Notes under the pieces: model-generated
The model's input: only the letters and a program-made list of their open reading frames with translations
Told to the model about the DNA's origin: nothing
Databases searched by the model: none
Origin: Adiantum capillus-veneris
Taxonomy: Eukaryota; Streptophyta; Polypodiopsida; Polypodiales; Pteridaceae
Reading direction: 5' to 3'
DNA: 64,000 nucleotides
Assembly (NCBI GenBank): GCA_014529385.2
Contig: CM043960.1
Span: 26,489,896 to 26,553,895, forward strand
Made by a program: the position numbers and the translations under genes
Shown: positions 22,205 through 34,300 of the stretch, one piece after another
Layout: every line of letters begins with the position of its first letter
How positions within the stretch are numbered: position 1 is the first letter of the stretch

Positions 22205-24920
22205 ACCTCCCACTTAAAGTCCAATGTGGTACTTTAAGTGTGAGAGAAGCTACTATACAAGCTAATATACAACAGATGTAGAGAAGTGATGTACTACCCT
22301 ACACCTAACTGCTTGCGAAAATGTGCAAAGCTCTCTGAGGGAAGTCCTTTTGTAAGTAGATCAGCTGGATTTTCTGTGGTGTGAACTTTGACAAGTTGAA
22401 GTTGCTTATCCTCGAGCATTTCCCTGATGAAATGATACTTCACATCCACATGCTTTGTCTTTGAGTGATAAACTAGATTGCGAGCCAATTGTATAGCACT
22501 TTGACTATCACAATATAACACAGGCATCTCTTCTTTGATTCCTAAATATGTTACTAGTCGATTAAGCCAAATTGATTCTTTGCATGCCTCTGATGCTGCA
22601 ACATATTCAGCCTCTGTAGTAGACTGAGTAACACAATCTTGTAATCTCGAACGCCATGATACTGCTCCACCAGCCAATGTAAAGACATACCCTGACATAG
22701 ACCTTCGGTTGTCTAAGTCACCTGCATAATCTGAGTCTGTAAAACCCTTTACACTTAGCTCCTGACTCCCATAGCATATACGCATACTCTTTGTAGCTTT
22801 CAGCTATCTCAATATTCCTTTCACTGCCTCCCAATGTTTCTTGCCTGGGTTTGACATGTATTGACTTACTACTCCCACTGCAAATGCAATGTCTGGGCGA
22901 GTAGCAATCATTGCATACATCAAACTACCCACTGCAGACGCATATGGAATCTTATCCATTTCAGCATGTTCTTCCTCAGACACAGGACAATCTTGTTTGC
23001 TAAGTTTCACATATGGTGGAAATGGAACACTCAATGCCTTTCCCTTCTCCATATTGAAACGTTGCAAAACCTTGTCAATATACTATGTTTGAGATAACCA
23101 AATCAACTTCCTTGATCTGTCTCTCTCAATGCGCATACCAAGTATATGACTTGCCTCACCCATGTCTTTCATGTCAAACGATTTTGCCATCTTTGATTTC
23201 AAAGCTGAAATTTCTTCCAAGTGCTTGTCAGCAATCAACATGTCATCCACATACAAAATAAGGATCAGCCAACTGCCATCCTTAGCCTTCTTTATATATA
23301 GACAGTGATCGAACTCACTACGTTTGTAGCCTTGAGAAAGCATAAACTTGTGGAACTTATGGTACCATGCCCTCGGTGAATGTTTTAAGCCATAAAGACT
23401 CTTTAACAACTGGCATACCAAATCTTCCTTGCCTTTCTCAACAAACCCTTCTGGCTGCTGCATGTAAATTTCCACATCTAAATCACCATGCAAGAACGTT
23501 GTCTTGACATCCATTTGGTGCAACAACAAATCTAATATGGAAACCAATGCAAGAAAGCATCTCAATGTAGTCATCTTGACCACCGGAGAGAAGACTTCAT
23601 CAAAGTCAATGCCTTGTTCTTGCTTAAAGCCCTTGGCAACAAGCCTTGCTTTGTACTTTGGTTGACTATCATGAGCGGTGATCTTATACCTGTAAACCCA
23701 TTTACAAGGTAGATCCTTTTTTCCCTGTGGTAATTTAACTAGCTTCCATGTCTGGTTTTTATGCAGAGCTGTCATCTCTGACTGCATGGCCAATTGCCAA
23801 TTCTCGGAGTCCTTCATTTGCATTGCTTCCTTGTAACATGAAGGCTCATTGCAATCAGTCAACATGACATAGTTCATAGATGGAACAAACCGATCAGGAG
23901 GTCGTGAGATCCATCTCGATTTACGTAAAATATGTGGCTGAGGCTCAGCCACAACCTGTGGTTCCACTCTATCCTGTCCTTGCCCCTCTTGAGCCCTGAC
24001 ATTTTGTCTTGCACGTGCAAGTCCATCTTCTTGGAAGACAACTCTTCTAATCTCCTCAACCCTCTCTGGTTTAGAATGATATTTGGCTTCATTAAAGTGA
24101 ACATCATTGCTGCGGATAACCTTTCTGGATTCAGGATCCCAAAGTCTGTACCCCATCTCACCAGAATTACCATAGCCGAGAAAGATGCACTTTCTACTCT
24201 TTGGCTCAAGTTTGTTCCTAAAGTCCTTTGGAACATGAGTATATGCCTCACAGCCAAAGACTCTGAGGTGCTTGTATGAGGGCATTTTGCCTGACCATAC
24301 CATCTCTGCCACTGAATCCTTCTGCAAAACCTTGCTAGGAGATCTATTTATAAGATGAACAATTGTTGATACAGCTTCAACCCAAAACCCATTTGGCAGT
24401 TGTGCATTAGACAACATACTTCTGACCTTCTCTTGTATGGTCCTATTCATCCTCTCAACAACACCATTTTGAGGAGGATTGTAAGGAGCAGAAGTTCACG
24501 TTTTATACCTTTTGACTGACAAAAGTCCTGAAAGGTATTGGAAACATACTCTCCACCATTGTCAGTGCGTAAGCATTTAAGCTTCTTGCCACTCTGATTC
24601 TCCACAAATGTTACAAACGTTTTGAAAACACTAAACGCTTCATCCTTGTGCTTGAGAAAGTAAACCCATACTTTCCTCGAGTAATCATCTATAAATGTCA
24701 TAAAGTAAGAAGCTCCCCCTAGAGATAGGTTAGGCATAGGTCCACACAAATCGCTATGAACAAGTGCCAAATGTGTATCTCTTCTACTGCTTCTATGCTT
24801 ATGTGGCTGCTGTGTTTGCTTACCATACAGACAATGTTCACAGAATTCAAAATCATTAAATGAAAAGCCAGGCAAATAACCAGAACGAGACAAGATTTCC
24901 ATTCCCTTCTTGGACATATG
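22013..24920 (-). mobile_element. Ty1/copia element copy 1, 5'-truncated
   Basis: The 3' LTR (22013-22204) is followed inward by RNase H, reverse transcriptase and part of integrase, all on the minus strand. Sequence similarity to the complete copy at 50624-56175 stops at about 24920, inside the GAG-pre-integrase segment, so gag, protease and the 5' LTR are missing. Confidence 0.9.
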
Positions 24921-24923
24921 CAT
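22294..24923 (-). pseudogene. Copia copy 1 pol (partial integrase, RT, RNase H)
   Basis: Integrase (24923-24447) shows HSDLCGPM and the FIDDYSRKVWVYF motif. The next frame (24450-23083) has NRTIQEKV, then reverse transcriptase with an intact YVDDM catalytic motif near 23239-23255 and KTTFLHGDL. RNase H (22785-22294) shows GFTDSDYAGDLDNRRS and KHVDVKYHFIREML. Breaks: a one-base deletion near 24490 (relative to copy 2), TAG at 23085-23083 and TAG at 22806-22804. The last stop is also present in copy 2. Confidence 0.9.
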
Positions 24924-27900
24924 TCACAAACCAAAGTCGTTAAGTCATCCTCATTGGCTGCCCACGAACCTAACGTATCAATTCCCATAGTTGCAGCAAG
25001 CAATAATACTACAAGGACTCAACCTGAGTTGCCTAAGAGAACATAGCAATGGGTCCTAAAGGCCTCACTTCCAACTCCTTCAACTCTTCCACCTAATTCA
25101 AGAAAACATTCTTGTAGAAAATCAACAATGCGCTCTAAGAAAGTCTAGACCACATCACGTTGGATTCCTAAAACCCTGTTAGATGCCCCAAGGATACTAT
25201 GATGGGAATGATCAAATTTGGGTCCCTAAACGTAAGGTGTCTTCCTCTATCTCTCCCGCTACACCACACAAATTCAATTCTTCAACCCCAATCTCAGTTG
25301 AGGAATGTGGCAAAGGGAAGATTCCAGAATACCCTACCCTTGTTCCAAAGTTACTTTGGAAATCGAAACAATTTCAATCTATTCCATTCAGCTTCGGAAG
25401 GGAAGAGTCTCAAGAAGCTTCTAGTTCCTCATTTAATTCATACCTTCTGAAAAAGCTCCTACACATTCTCCCCATACCATTGCGAATCACATGGAAAACA
25501 TGGAAAACTCCACGACAGCACCTATAGAACCACCACCTACTACTGAAACATTTCATGCACGTTCATGGGAGAGCCTTGATGTGGCACTTGGGGTAGCGAG
25601 AACCTATTGGCCTAAGTTGCCTCCCATCACAAATTGGAACAATTGGTTTCAAAGGGTGATGAGAACTTTTCAAAGAGTATGATCTACTTGAGGAAGGGGG
25701 GAGTCCTCACTTGTGTCAGTATTTTGGATTCCTATCCTCTTAGTTTTCCTTCCCTGACATCTCAACTCTCCAATTGAGGGATTGTATATACATAGCCTTA
25801 TACTAACAAAAAAAATCAATAAAAGAGCAAGAGCGACTAGCAACAAGAGTACACCCTCTTGGATGCAACACATAGCTTAAAATTCACCATGTCACATCAA
25901 GTAGCACAAAAGAACAACTCTTACGTTTTAGAGACCTAACCAAATCTATATGTGTTCCTAGAGATGGCTAGTTCACCAAAGACGTGAGCTTCTATTTTTT
26001 ATGAAAGGTACCCTTTTTATTTTTCTCAAGTGTTTCACATATGCTACCTTGTACTTGCTTGTGAATGAGATTTGGTAGAGAGACTCGCATGTGAGAAAAT
26101 TTTTGAGGAGTTAGAATGGTTGATACGTCTATGGACTACTAGTGATCCCTACCCAATAGCGAATGTTTCTTTAGTGGCACATGCATATTCTTTTGCACAA
26201 GATGACTATTCACGCATAGTGAGGTTCTTGATTAACATATGTGCACAAGAAGATGATGAAGAATCAATAATAGAGATAGAGGAAGACTATGGCCTCACTA
26301 AAAATGATTTTGTTTATCTAGAAGATGAGGATAGAGGCCTAGCCTTAGGGATGCCACTCGGTCTATATAATATCCTCTTCCCTTGATTCCATAAGTGGTG
26401 ATAGATAGGTAGGTTAGGGGTCTAGATTTGAATCAGCTTGTTTTCCTTGAATTTTTGGTCTTTTCACAATGACATGCCTCCTTGAGGTATAGTGCCTTGT
26501 TGCTTGATATTGTTGTGTAGGAGCATTGAGAGAACTTATATGGATCTCCATTTATATGGCCGAGGACATCTTCTTCAATGACATGAGTTACTCCATATAG
26601 GAACATGTGTAATTTCTTTATGATTGCTTCCTATTTTCACTGCCATCTGTTTTATGTGTATATGTTGCTAGTATGGCATGATCATAGACCATGAAATTAT
26701 GTTGCTACTTTGCCACATAGATTCTATAAAATGGGAATCTTTTAGTAGCTTGCATAAATTAATTTATTTAAAGTCAACATTATTAGCTTTGCCTTTAAGA
26801 AAATGGCATGAATTTAGGTTAACTATTGATTTTTGACCAACTAGTCTTGTGCATGAAATCTGTTATTAATGGTAGAAACCTAAGGGGTGTTTAGCAATAG
26901 ACGTTGGCTAGTCATCTAAAAGGCAAAATGGGCCTAGCCTAATACTAAAGAATTCAAGTGAATACCGAATTCAAGGGCTCATCACTTCACTTCATGTGCA
27001 TGAATAACACACTCCAGGTAGGCCGATGACTATCGTGTGCCAAATCCTGAAATGGGTGCTCTCTAATTAACGAAATCAAATTAACAATGACAAAGTCAAG
27101 AGAGCAAAAACCCATGGCCTATACTTTAAATGTAAACCAAAATCATGTACTCAATTGCCAAAATCATTTGAATGCCTGATAATTGCATTGCACTCATCAC
27201 TCACATCCATAAAATGCAAAGATTACTAATCCTTGAATACCAATAAAAACCAATAAGATAACCACTCTTAATACGTGATTTTGTAAACTTGATAGGTAGG
27301 TTGAGATCAAACTTTAACCTTCCTTGTAGCTATTAACTACGAGAAAATATAATAACAACAACACTCTAGCTCATTAGCTTATGCGGGTTCACTAAAGGAT
27401 GCTTATTTTATGCTACCTACTTGGCAAATGCAACTTTCGTAATTTCATGTTATCTCTATCTTGCCATTGCTTTCTTGTTCTTGCATGCTTTATTTTTCAA
27501 TAGAATTTCACATGTCTAGCTTGCATATTCTCACGGTGACTTTGCTTTACATTCTATCCCAGATGCTCTACCACCTCGACGAGCGGGCTTCACCTCAATA
27601 GCTTCCGAGAGGACGAAATCTACATCAGCAAGGCGGCATGTTAATCGATGACAGGTCTTATCACATTGTTTTGAGTCATGAAATGGCTTTTTGGTCCTAT
27701 AGGTGCTTGGGTGATTGCTGATGAGAGGCGCACCACATATCTCATTTGACATTATTTTTACTTTGACCGGCCAGTGTGGGTGCCCATGTGTGAATGGGCC
27801 AACCCATATAAAAGGGCCATTGTGACCTAAATCCCTCATTCTGAAGGGTGAATGCTAAAGAAGAGTGCTCTTGCCCTATCTCCATCTCCTTCTCCATTGT

Positions 27901-27953
27901 GTGCTCACGAACGTGTGTGTGTGTGTGTGTGTGTGTGCTTGCGCGGGTGCGTG

Positions 27954-28000
<47 letters not shown>

Positions 28001-28194
28001 ATTGCGATGGCATCGATGGTGGCTCCCTCTTCTTTGCGACAAGGAATCCTTCACGAAGGTGAGCGTAGAGCGGTGAATGACACACCCTTGCTCTCTTTGA
28101 GCTTGCTAGGTTAGCTGTGTTGTGTGCTTGTAGCCATCCGTGGCTCGCACACGGTGCTCAACAAGTCCCTAGCTTTGACACGTGCGACACACGT
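24921..28194. other. No gene or element assigned
   Basis: This is AT-rich sequence with a few short plus-strand frames (25183-25527, 25491-25682, 26072-26386). The last is acidic (EEDYGLTKNDFVYLEDED) but matches nothing I know. A (GT)n..(GA)n microsatellite lies at 27912-27999. Confidence 0.5.
27912..27999. repeat. (GT)n then (GA)n microsatellite
   Basis: About 13 GT units (27912-27937) are followed by an 18-base spacer and about 21 GA units to 27999. Confidence 0.96.
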
Positions 28195-28515
28195 GCATAG
28201 TGGCATACATCTAGTATTCCACGTTAGTAGACTCAAAAAGAAATTGGGTAAATACGACAATCTTATTCAAGATGATTAGACAGTGGAACTCATAGATAAT
28301 CTCTTCCACATGAACCAGAGAAAATACTAGACACTAGAGAAAAAAGAACTAGAAATACAATTTATAAGAAGTGTTTAGTTAAGTGGAGATATTCTACTGA
28401 AGAAAGCTCAACATGGGAGCGAGTAAGCCTTATTCAAAAAAGAATTCCCACTTTTAACATACAACCTTCCAAATGTGTTTTTGAGGACGAAAACATTTCT
28501 AAAGGGGGAGGAAAT
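28195..28515 (+). pseudogene. 3' end of a chromodomain Ty3/gypsy element
   Basis: The plus strand encodes VSRLKKKLGKYD (end of integrase) and, after a shift, a chromodomain-like run EKILDTREKRTRN, CLVKWRYSTEESSTWE. It ends FEDENISKGGGN, the usual terminus overlapping the polypurine tract AAAGGGGGAGGAAA (28501-28514). An LTR would begin at TGTGATATTC (28516) but is soon lost in microsatellite sequence. The upstream part of the element is absent. Confidence 0.7.
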
Positions 28516-28670
28516 GTGATATTCTTAGTGGGCGCACAGACACACACAATGGAGCAAGGGGATTGGGCTAGTGGAACTACCTCCAAAGAAGATAAACCAT
28601 TTAATATTGTCAAGTGTTGGTAGAACCAAGAAAGGGGCCATGCACGATGGCGGTGGATGGATGCAACCGC

Positions 28671-28841
28671 AAGCCAAGAAGGGGCGAGGCAGTTTTTCTC
28701 CGGGTGTGTGTTTGTTTGTTTGTGTGTATGTGTGTGTGTGGGTGTGTGTGTGCACGCAAGCCTGAGCATGAGCGTTGGATAGCTCATGCAAGCTAAGAAG
28801 GGGCGAGGCAGTTTTGCTCCGGGTGTGTGTTTGTTTGTTTG
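28671..28841. repeat. Tandem duplication with (TG)/(TTTG) tract, split by the young Ty3 element
   Basis: A unit beginning AAGCCAAGAAGGGGCGAGGC (28671) recurs at 28791 with few changes. The second unit is interrupted at 28841 by the LTR, and its remainder (GCACGCAAGCCTGAGC...) continues right of the element at 37692. The insertion therefore fell inside a TTTG/TG tract of a pre-existing duplication. Confidence 0.8.
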
Positions 28842-30466
28842 TGTAATGGAATTTGCCTATTCAATTTGAGAATAGCGGAATTTAATGAGAGTACTTTCAA
28901 GAAATGATTTTGTGAGCATAGCGGGTAGACATAATTGAAGATAGCAACATAATCATAGCAATTAGTTAACTTGGCATAGACAATACTTTTGCAAGAGAGA
29001 GAGTTTAGAGAACATGACAACAATTGAGGACCGGATTTATGTGGAGCCGGTCCCCCCTCCAATAGGCATTTGTATTATGATTTCTCCCATAAAGAGAGAC
29101 TTGTTACAATACAGTCTTTGTGTTCCTTGTGACCTAGGTGATGCCATGAAGATGGAAGGCTTCATGCACCACAAACATAACATAAACTTGAAGAAAGCTT
29201 TAACTATCCCAAGCCTCAGTCCCAAGACCTCAAACACCTTCGAAGGTGGAGAGAGCTAGTAGGGAATGAGGGTAGGGAAGAGGAAGAAGAAACATTTCGT
29301 AGGAGAAAGAATTAGTTCCTCACTTATCATACTCTTGTTGCTAGCATACATAATAGCATAGTAATGAAGAAGAAGGAGATGGCAAGCTTAAGCATTGAAG
29401 CATGGCTCTTGGTTGGATTTGCACTCCATAGCCAAGAGTGTTGGTGTAGGCTCTCAACCTCTACTTGCTTGGAGAGGGAGCTCTTGCACTTTGCATAGCA
29501 CACAATGAGAGTGATTGTGAGTGTGTGTGGGTGAGTATACCCCCTAGGCACCCCCCTAGCTTGCTTGGGTCGACCCCCCCTTGTAGCTCATGCCTGAAGC
29601 TCATTGGACCCCTCCAGGCCTAGCCAATCACAAGCAGGAGCCATTACAAGCAACATGGGTAGCCTTGGGACAAGTGTCCCCCTTTCCCCTTTGAGAGAGA
29701 GGACTTGATAAATGCTAAAACAATTAGATAATTCATGTAATTTATCATTGGACCCCTTTGAAGCTTAGCCAATAGGCTTCAAGCAACACATGAAGGTAAC
29801 ATGGGTAGGGGCCTGACATGTGTCCTTGCTGCCTCTTCAAGTTGGGGCTTCCCTTGTGTGTGTGAGTGGGTGTTCTCTCTCTAGCTCCTAGGAAAAGGGC
29901 TCGCCCCCCCTCTTGTAGGAATGATTTTGACTTTAGGTGATCAAGCACCTTACTCATCAAGCATGACAAAGCACTTGAACTAGGGGGTGTTCCCACAAGC
30001 ATCTCAGGCAAGCTTCTCAAGGCACCTCAAGTACCTTAATCATGCAGCAAGTCAAGCACCTCAAGCATGGAGCCAGTCAAGCACCTCAAGCATCTTAATC
30101 AAGCACCTCAAGCATGAAAAACACCTCAAGCATGACAAGCACCTCAAGCAGGACAAGCACCTCGAGCTTGGGCCGGGTTCCCACCTCAAGCTCAGCCCTA
30201 GCTTGCTTAAGGTCAAAAGGACTTTTACACACATTTATTGGAGGTCTTCAATGAAGCTAACCCTAAGGTCTTATGCTCCATTGGTTAGCCTTGCTCTTTG
30301 ATAGACCGTCTCCCTTTTGGGCCCCTTTACATTGGCCCCGTGTTGAGATAGATCTAAAAGCACATACCTATATCTTAACACTTGTTCCCGTTTATTCTCC
30401 CACATTAAGTGATCAATTTAATATGAGAAAATCATTTGGGTTAGTTAGATATTAGATTTTATGACA
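28842..30466 (-). repeat. Young Ty3 element, 3' LTR (1,625 bp)
   Basis: On the minus strand it starts TGTCATAAAATC and ends CAAATTCCATTACA. It holds a local array of CAAGCACCTCAAGCAT-like units at about 29935-30175, which lies in the U3 part. Confidence 0.96.
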
Positions 30467-30479
30467 TTACCTCTCTCTT
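30467..30479 (-). promoter_or_regulatory. Polypurine tract of the young Ty3 element
   Basis: The minus strand reads AAGAGAGAGGTAA directly before the 3' LTR. It is the usual primer site for plus-strand DNA synthesis. Confidence 0.8.
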
Positions 30480-30825
30480 GAAATCATAGGCGTCCTCGAT
30501 TATGAGGTAGAAGAGATAAAGTCTTAGTCATGAGTCAATCGTACTTAGCGGGTAAAGGATCCCTTTTTACCCTACGACATCTTTCCAAGATGGATGACTA
30601 ATCCATTTGGTGCTTGGGAGACATAGCTGCCGCAAGCATGTCTGCTCTTTAGTCCATTTCATTCTCCCAAAGTAGAGTGACAAATTCTACTTGGTGTTTG
30701 AGAGACGTCGTCATCACAAACATGATTCTAAGCATGCATACTATTTAAATTTGTGCACAATTAAAAAGAGGACTAGTCATATAAGACAAAAACATGAGTT
30801 ATTTAAAAGAAATTTGTACATTTGC

Positions 30826-31296
30826 TTACTCTAATGTAGCATTGTAAGCATTGACAAGGTTCATACTATCCTTAAGTTGTACTCCTTGCATCCATTTAGC
30901 ATCTTCAAAAGGATAATTTTTGAACTTAATAAGATACCGTCGGATAATCTTACCATGTCGTAGTACCTTGTCTTCATGCCGAAGGATAGCTTCGGGTTGT
31001 AGCACCTCTTCTTGGTCTTCAACTTCGGGAGGGTCTTCAATGATTGGTTCAATTGGTGGCTCTCCTTTGTAGGTCTTAAGTAAGCTTACATGAAAGGCAT
31101 TGTGTATAAGCCAATGGTTGGGCAACTTGAGTTGATAAGCCGTCTCATTGATAGGCTTCAAGATTTGGAAAGGACCATAGTATCTTTTTGCTAGTTTAGC
31201 ATAATACTTTTGATGGCCCGTAGGATTTTTGCCCGTCGTTTGCCTTAATCGAGCCTTAGGAAACTTGAGTAAGACCCAATCATTTTCTTTGAACAT
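30826..31296 (-). CDS. Ty3 integrase C-terminal tail with chromodomain-like end
   Basis: These 156 residues continue the Gag-Pol frame after one TAA (31341-31339). They contain YYGPFQILKPINETAYQLKLP and HNAFHVSLLKTY, the integrase C-terminal GPF region. A chromodomain-like ending follows (EAILRHEDKVLRHGKI, YLIKFKNYPFEDAKW). Chromodomains steer Ty3 integration to modified histones. It probably has no start of its own and belongs to the polyprotein; the TAA is either a recent mutation or a readthrough site. Confidence 0.88.
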   Translation of the reverse strand: MFKENDWVLLKFPKARLRQTTGKNPTGHQKYYAKLAKRYYGPFQILKPINETAYQLKLPNHWLIHNAFHVSLLKTYKGEPPIEPIIEDPPEVEDQEEVLQPEAILRHEDKVLRHGKIIRRYLIKFKNYPFEDAKWMQGVQLKDSMNLVNAYNATLE

Positions 31297-31338
31297 TAAG
31301 GCTCTTCTGTGCTTATCAGCAGCAGCTTTTTGCCTTTG

Positions 31339-34300
31339 TTAAGAGATGGCTATAGCCTCCCTAATCTTTTGAAAAGATTCTTGTAGGTCACGGCTATACT
31401 CATCGGCGGCGAAGATCTTCCCATGTACTTTCAGTAGCAAGGGACTTTTAGGTCTTCCTTCTATGATCTCGAAAGGTGCTTTGCCCGTAGAAGTATGTAC
31501 AGTATTATTGTAGGCATACTCTACTAGCGGTAAATACTTTTCCCATTGTGAGCGTTGATCTACTTCGGTAACATAAGTCTTGAGTAGATCGAGTATCGTA
31601 AGATTGGCTATCTCACTTTGGCCATCCGTTTGTGGGTGATAGGCCGAAGAGAAATTCAATCTTGTTCCTAGATTTTCAAAGAGACCTTTCCAAAAATTAC
31701 TGGTCATTCTAGGATCTCTATCTGACACGATGGATGTGGGTAATCCATGGTGTTTGAAAATCTGAGATATGAAGAGAGTTGCCATTTGATGTGCCTTAAT
31801 AGTCTTTTTGACAGGAATAAAATGTGCTTGCTTGCTAAACCTGTCGACTATTGTCCATATTCCTGTATTCCCATGGATAGACTTGGGTAATCCAAAGATA
31901 AAATCCATGGATATACTCTCCCATGGTGAATTTGGAATAGGCAATGGCTGGAGTAATCCAGGTTGCTTCCCTCTATCATACTTGGTCTTTTGGCATACTA
32001 CACATTTTGAAACATACTCTTGTATGTCCACTTTCATGGTAGGCCAATAGAAATATGTCTCTACTCCTCGGAGAGTAGGTTGAATACCTCTATGCCCTGC
32101 ATATGGAGGAGCATGGGATTCATACATAACCTTCTCACGAAGGGAATGGGTAACACATAGCCTATTGCCGTGGAGAAGATAACCATCCTGCAAGGTGAAT
32201 GGTTCCTCTTTCTTCCCCAAAGCAAGGGCTGACATTATGTCTCTAAAGTCAGGGTCAGTAGCATACTCATCTATCATAGAGGATAGATCATTGTGAGTAG
32301 CTATAGACACCGCATTAACTTTTGGTCGTCGTGAAAGTGCATCGGCAACTTGATTGTGCTTACCAGCTATGTGAGCAATATGGAAATTAAATTGCGAAAG
32401 AAAATTTGCCCACCTCATTTGTTTGTCGGAAAGCTTGGTTTGCGTCATGAAATACTTGAGACTTTGGTGGTCGGTTCGTAGGATAAATGGAGTCCCCAAT
32501 AGGTAGTGCTTCCATGTGTCTAGGGCATGTAGAACAGCTAAAAGCTCTTTCTCATAAATGCCCAAGACTCGTTCATCACCATTGAGCCTTCGGCTCTCAT
32601 ATGCTATGGCATGCCCTTCTTGAAGCAAAACCGCTCCAAGGCAATCACCACAAGCATCACATTGGACCTCAAATGGCTTTGAGAGATCCGGAAGCACGAG
32701 GACTGGTTGGGAAGTAAGCTTCTCTTTGAGTTTTTCAAAAGCATTTTGCTCCTTAGCAGTCCATACAAACTTAACGTTCTTCTTGGTTAAGTCGTGTAGT
32801 GGTCCTGCTACTTGAGAGAATTTTGCTATGAAGCGTCTATAGTATGCACACATACCAATAAAGCTTCTTAGCTCATGTAGATTCCTTGGGTTAGGCCATG
32901 ATTTTATTACCTCTAACTTTGATGGATCCATACGAATACCATCGTGAGAGATAATATGGCCTAGATATTGAATCTCTTGAAGGAAGAATTCACTTTTCTT
33001 TTGGTTGAGAAAAAGTTTGTTCTCCCTCAAGGCTTGAAAAATCACTTGGAGATGTTGCTTATGTTCCTCCAAAGACTTGGAGTAGATGATGATATCATCG
33101 AAGAACACTCCAGTGAATTTTCGATATGGTCTAAAAATTTTCTCCATCAAACGATTGAACGTAGCTGGTGCATTAGTCAAGCCAAAAGGCATGACTAGAT
33201 ATTCATAAAGACCAAATGTTGTGCGAAACGCGGTCTTTAAGATATCCTCATCCACTATCCTTATTTGATGATAGCCACTCTTAAGGTCAATCCTACTGAA
33301 GTAGGTAGAGCCTTGTAGCTTATCAAACAGATCTTCTACCCGAGGTACGGGAAATCTGTTTTTGATAGTGATATGGTTTAGTGCTCGATAGTCCACACAC
33401 ATACGATATGTACCATCTTTCTTTTGCACTAAAAGGACTGGAGAACAAAAGGGAGAGGAACTAGGCCTCACCATCCCTTTGTCTACCAGCTCTTGTACTT
33501 GCCTCATGATCTCCTCTTGTTGAGCTTGTGAGACTCGATAAGGAGGTTTGTTAGGCGGTGAGCTTCCTGGAAGGAGCTCAATACGATGGTCATCATCCCC
33601 TCGTTTTGGAGGTAGGTCCATAGGGATATCATCGATGAACACATCTTGGAATCCTTTTAGAAAAGTAGACAAGTCTAACTCTTCTTGATTCCTATCATTT
33701 TCATTTGATGAAACATTATTAGCTTTTAGAGACTCTTTGACATAAATCATGTACGCAGAAACTGAGCTCTTCATTGATTTATCAAAAGAAAGAGGATTTA
33801 CAAGTGGAATAGTGCGACCACGCTCACTAGCATCTATATACATGTTCTTTCCCCTGTAGGTGAAGTAAATTCTCCGTTCAGGGAACTTCATGTTGGCAGC
33901 CATGCGATCAAACCATGGTGCCCCTAGGATAACATCCTGATGTTGGAGGGGAGAGATGAAGAAGTCTTCTTTGTCGACATAGCTTTGGACATGAAGCCTC
34001 AACTTCCCAATCAAGGGAGTAACGGAAGCTTGTTGTCCCTTGAAAGCTGCATCAGCTGTTACTATATCTCCCATCTCAAAAGCTTGAATGCCCAACTTGG
34101 TGGCCAACTCTATTGATATGAAGTTGAGAGTAGAGCCAGGATCAAACAAGATGAAGGCATCATGCTCTCTTACCTTTCCCCAAGCATAGGAGAGTGATGA
34201 TCCTTTGCAATGAGCATCCTCTTTTGGAACTTCGATGGTGGAAGCCCTAGGAGTCTCATTGCGAGTATTCTTCTTGGGGCAAGAACGATAGCCATGTCCT

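Noticed and set aside
26072-26386. Acidic 104-codon frame as a possible gene
   Set aside because: There is no motif, splice context or neighbour to support it, and similar-length frames occur by chance in this AT-rich region.
29014-30455. Set of small ORFs repeated at 36195-37636
   Set aside because: They are duplicated because they lie in the two LTRs of the young Ty3 element, not because they are genes.
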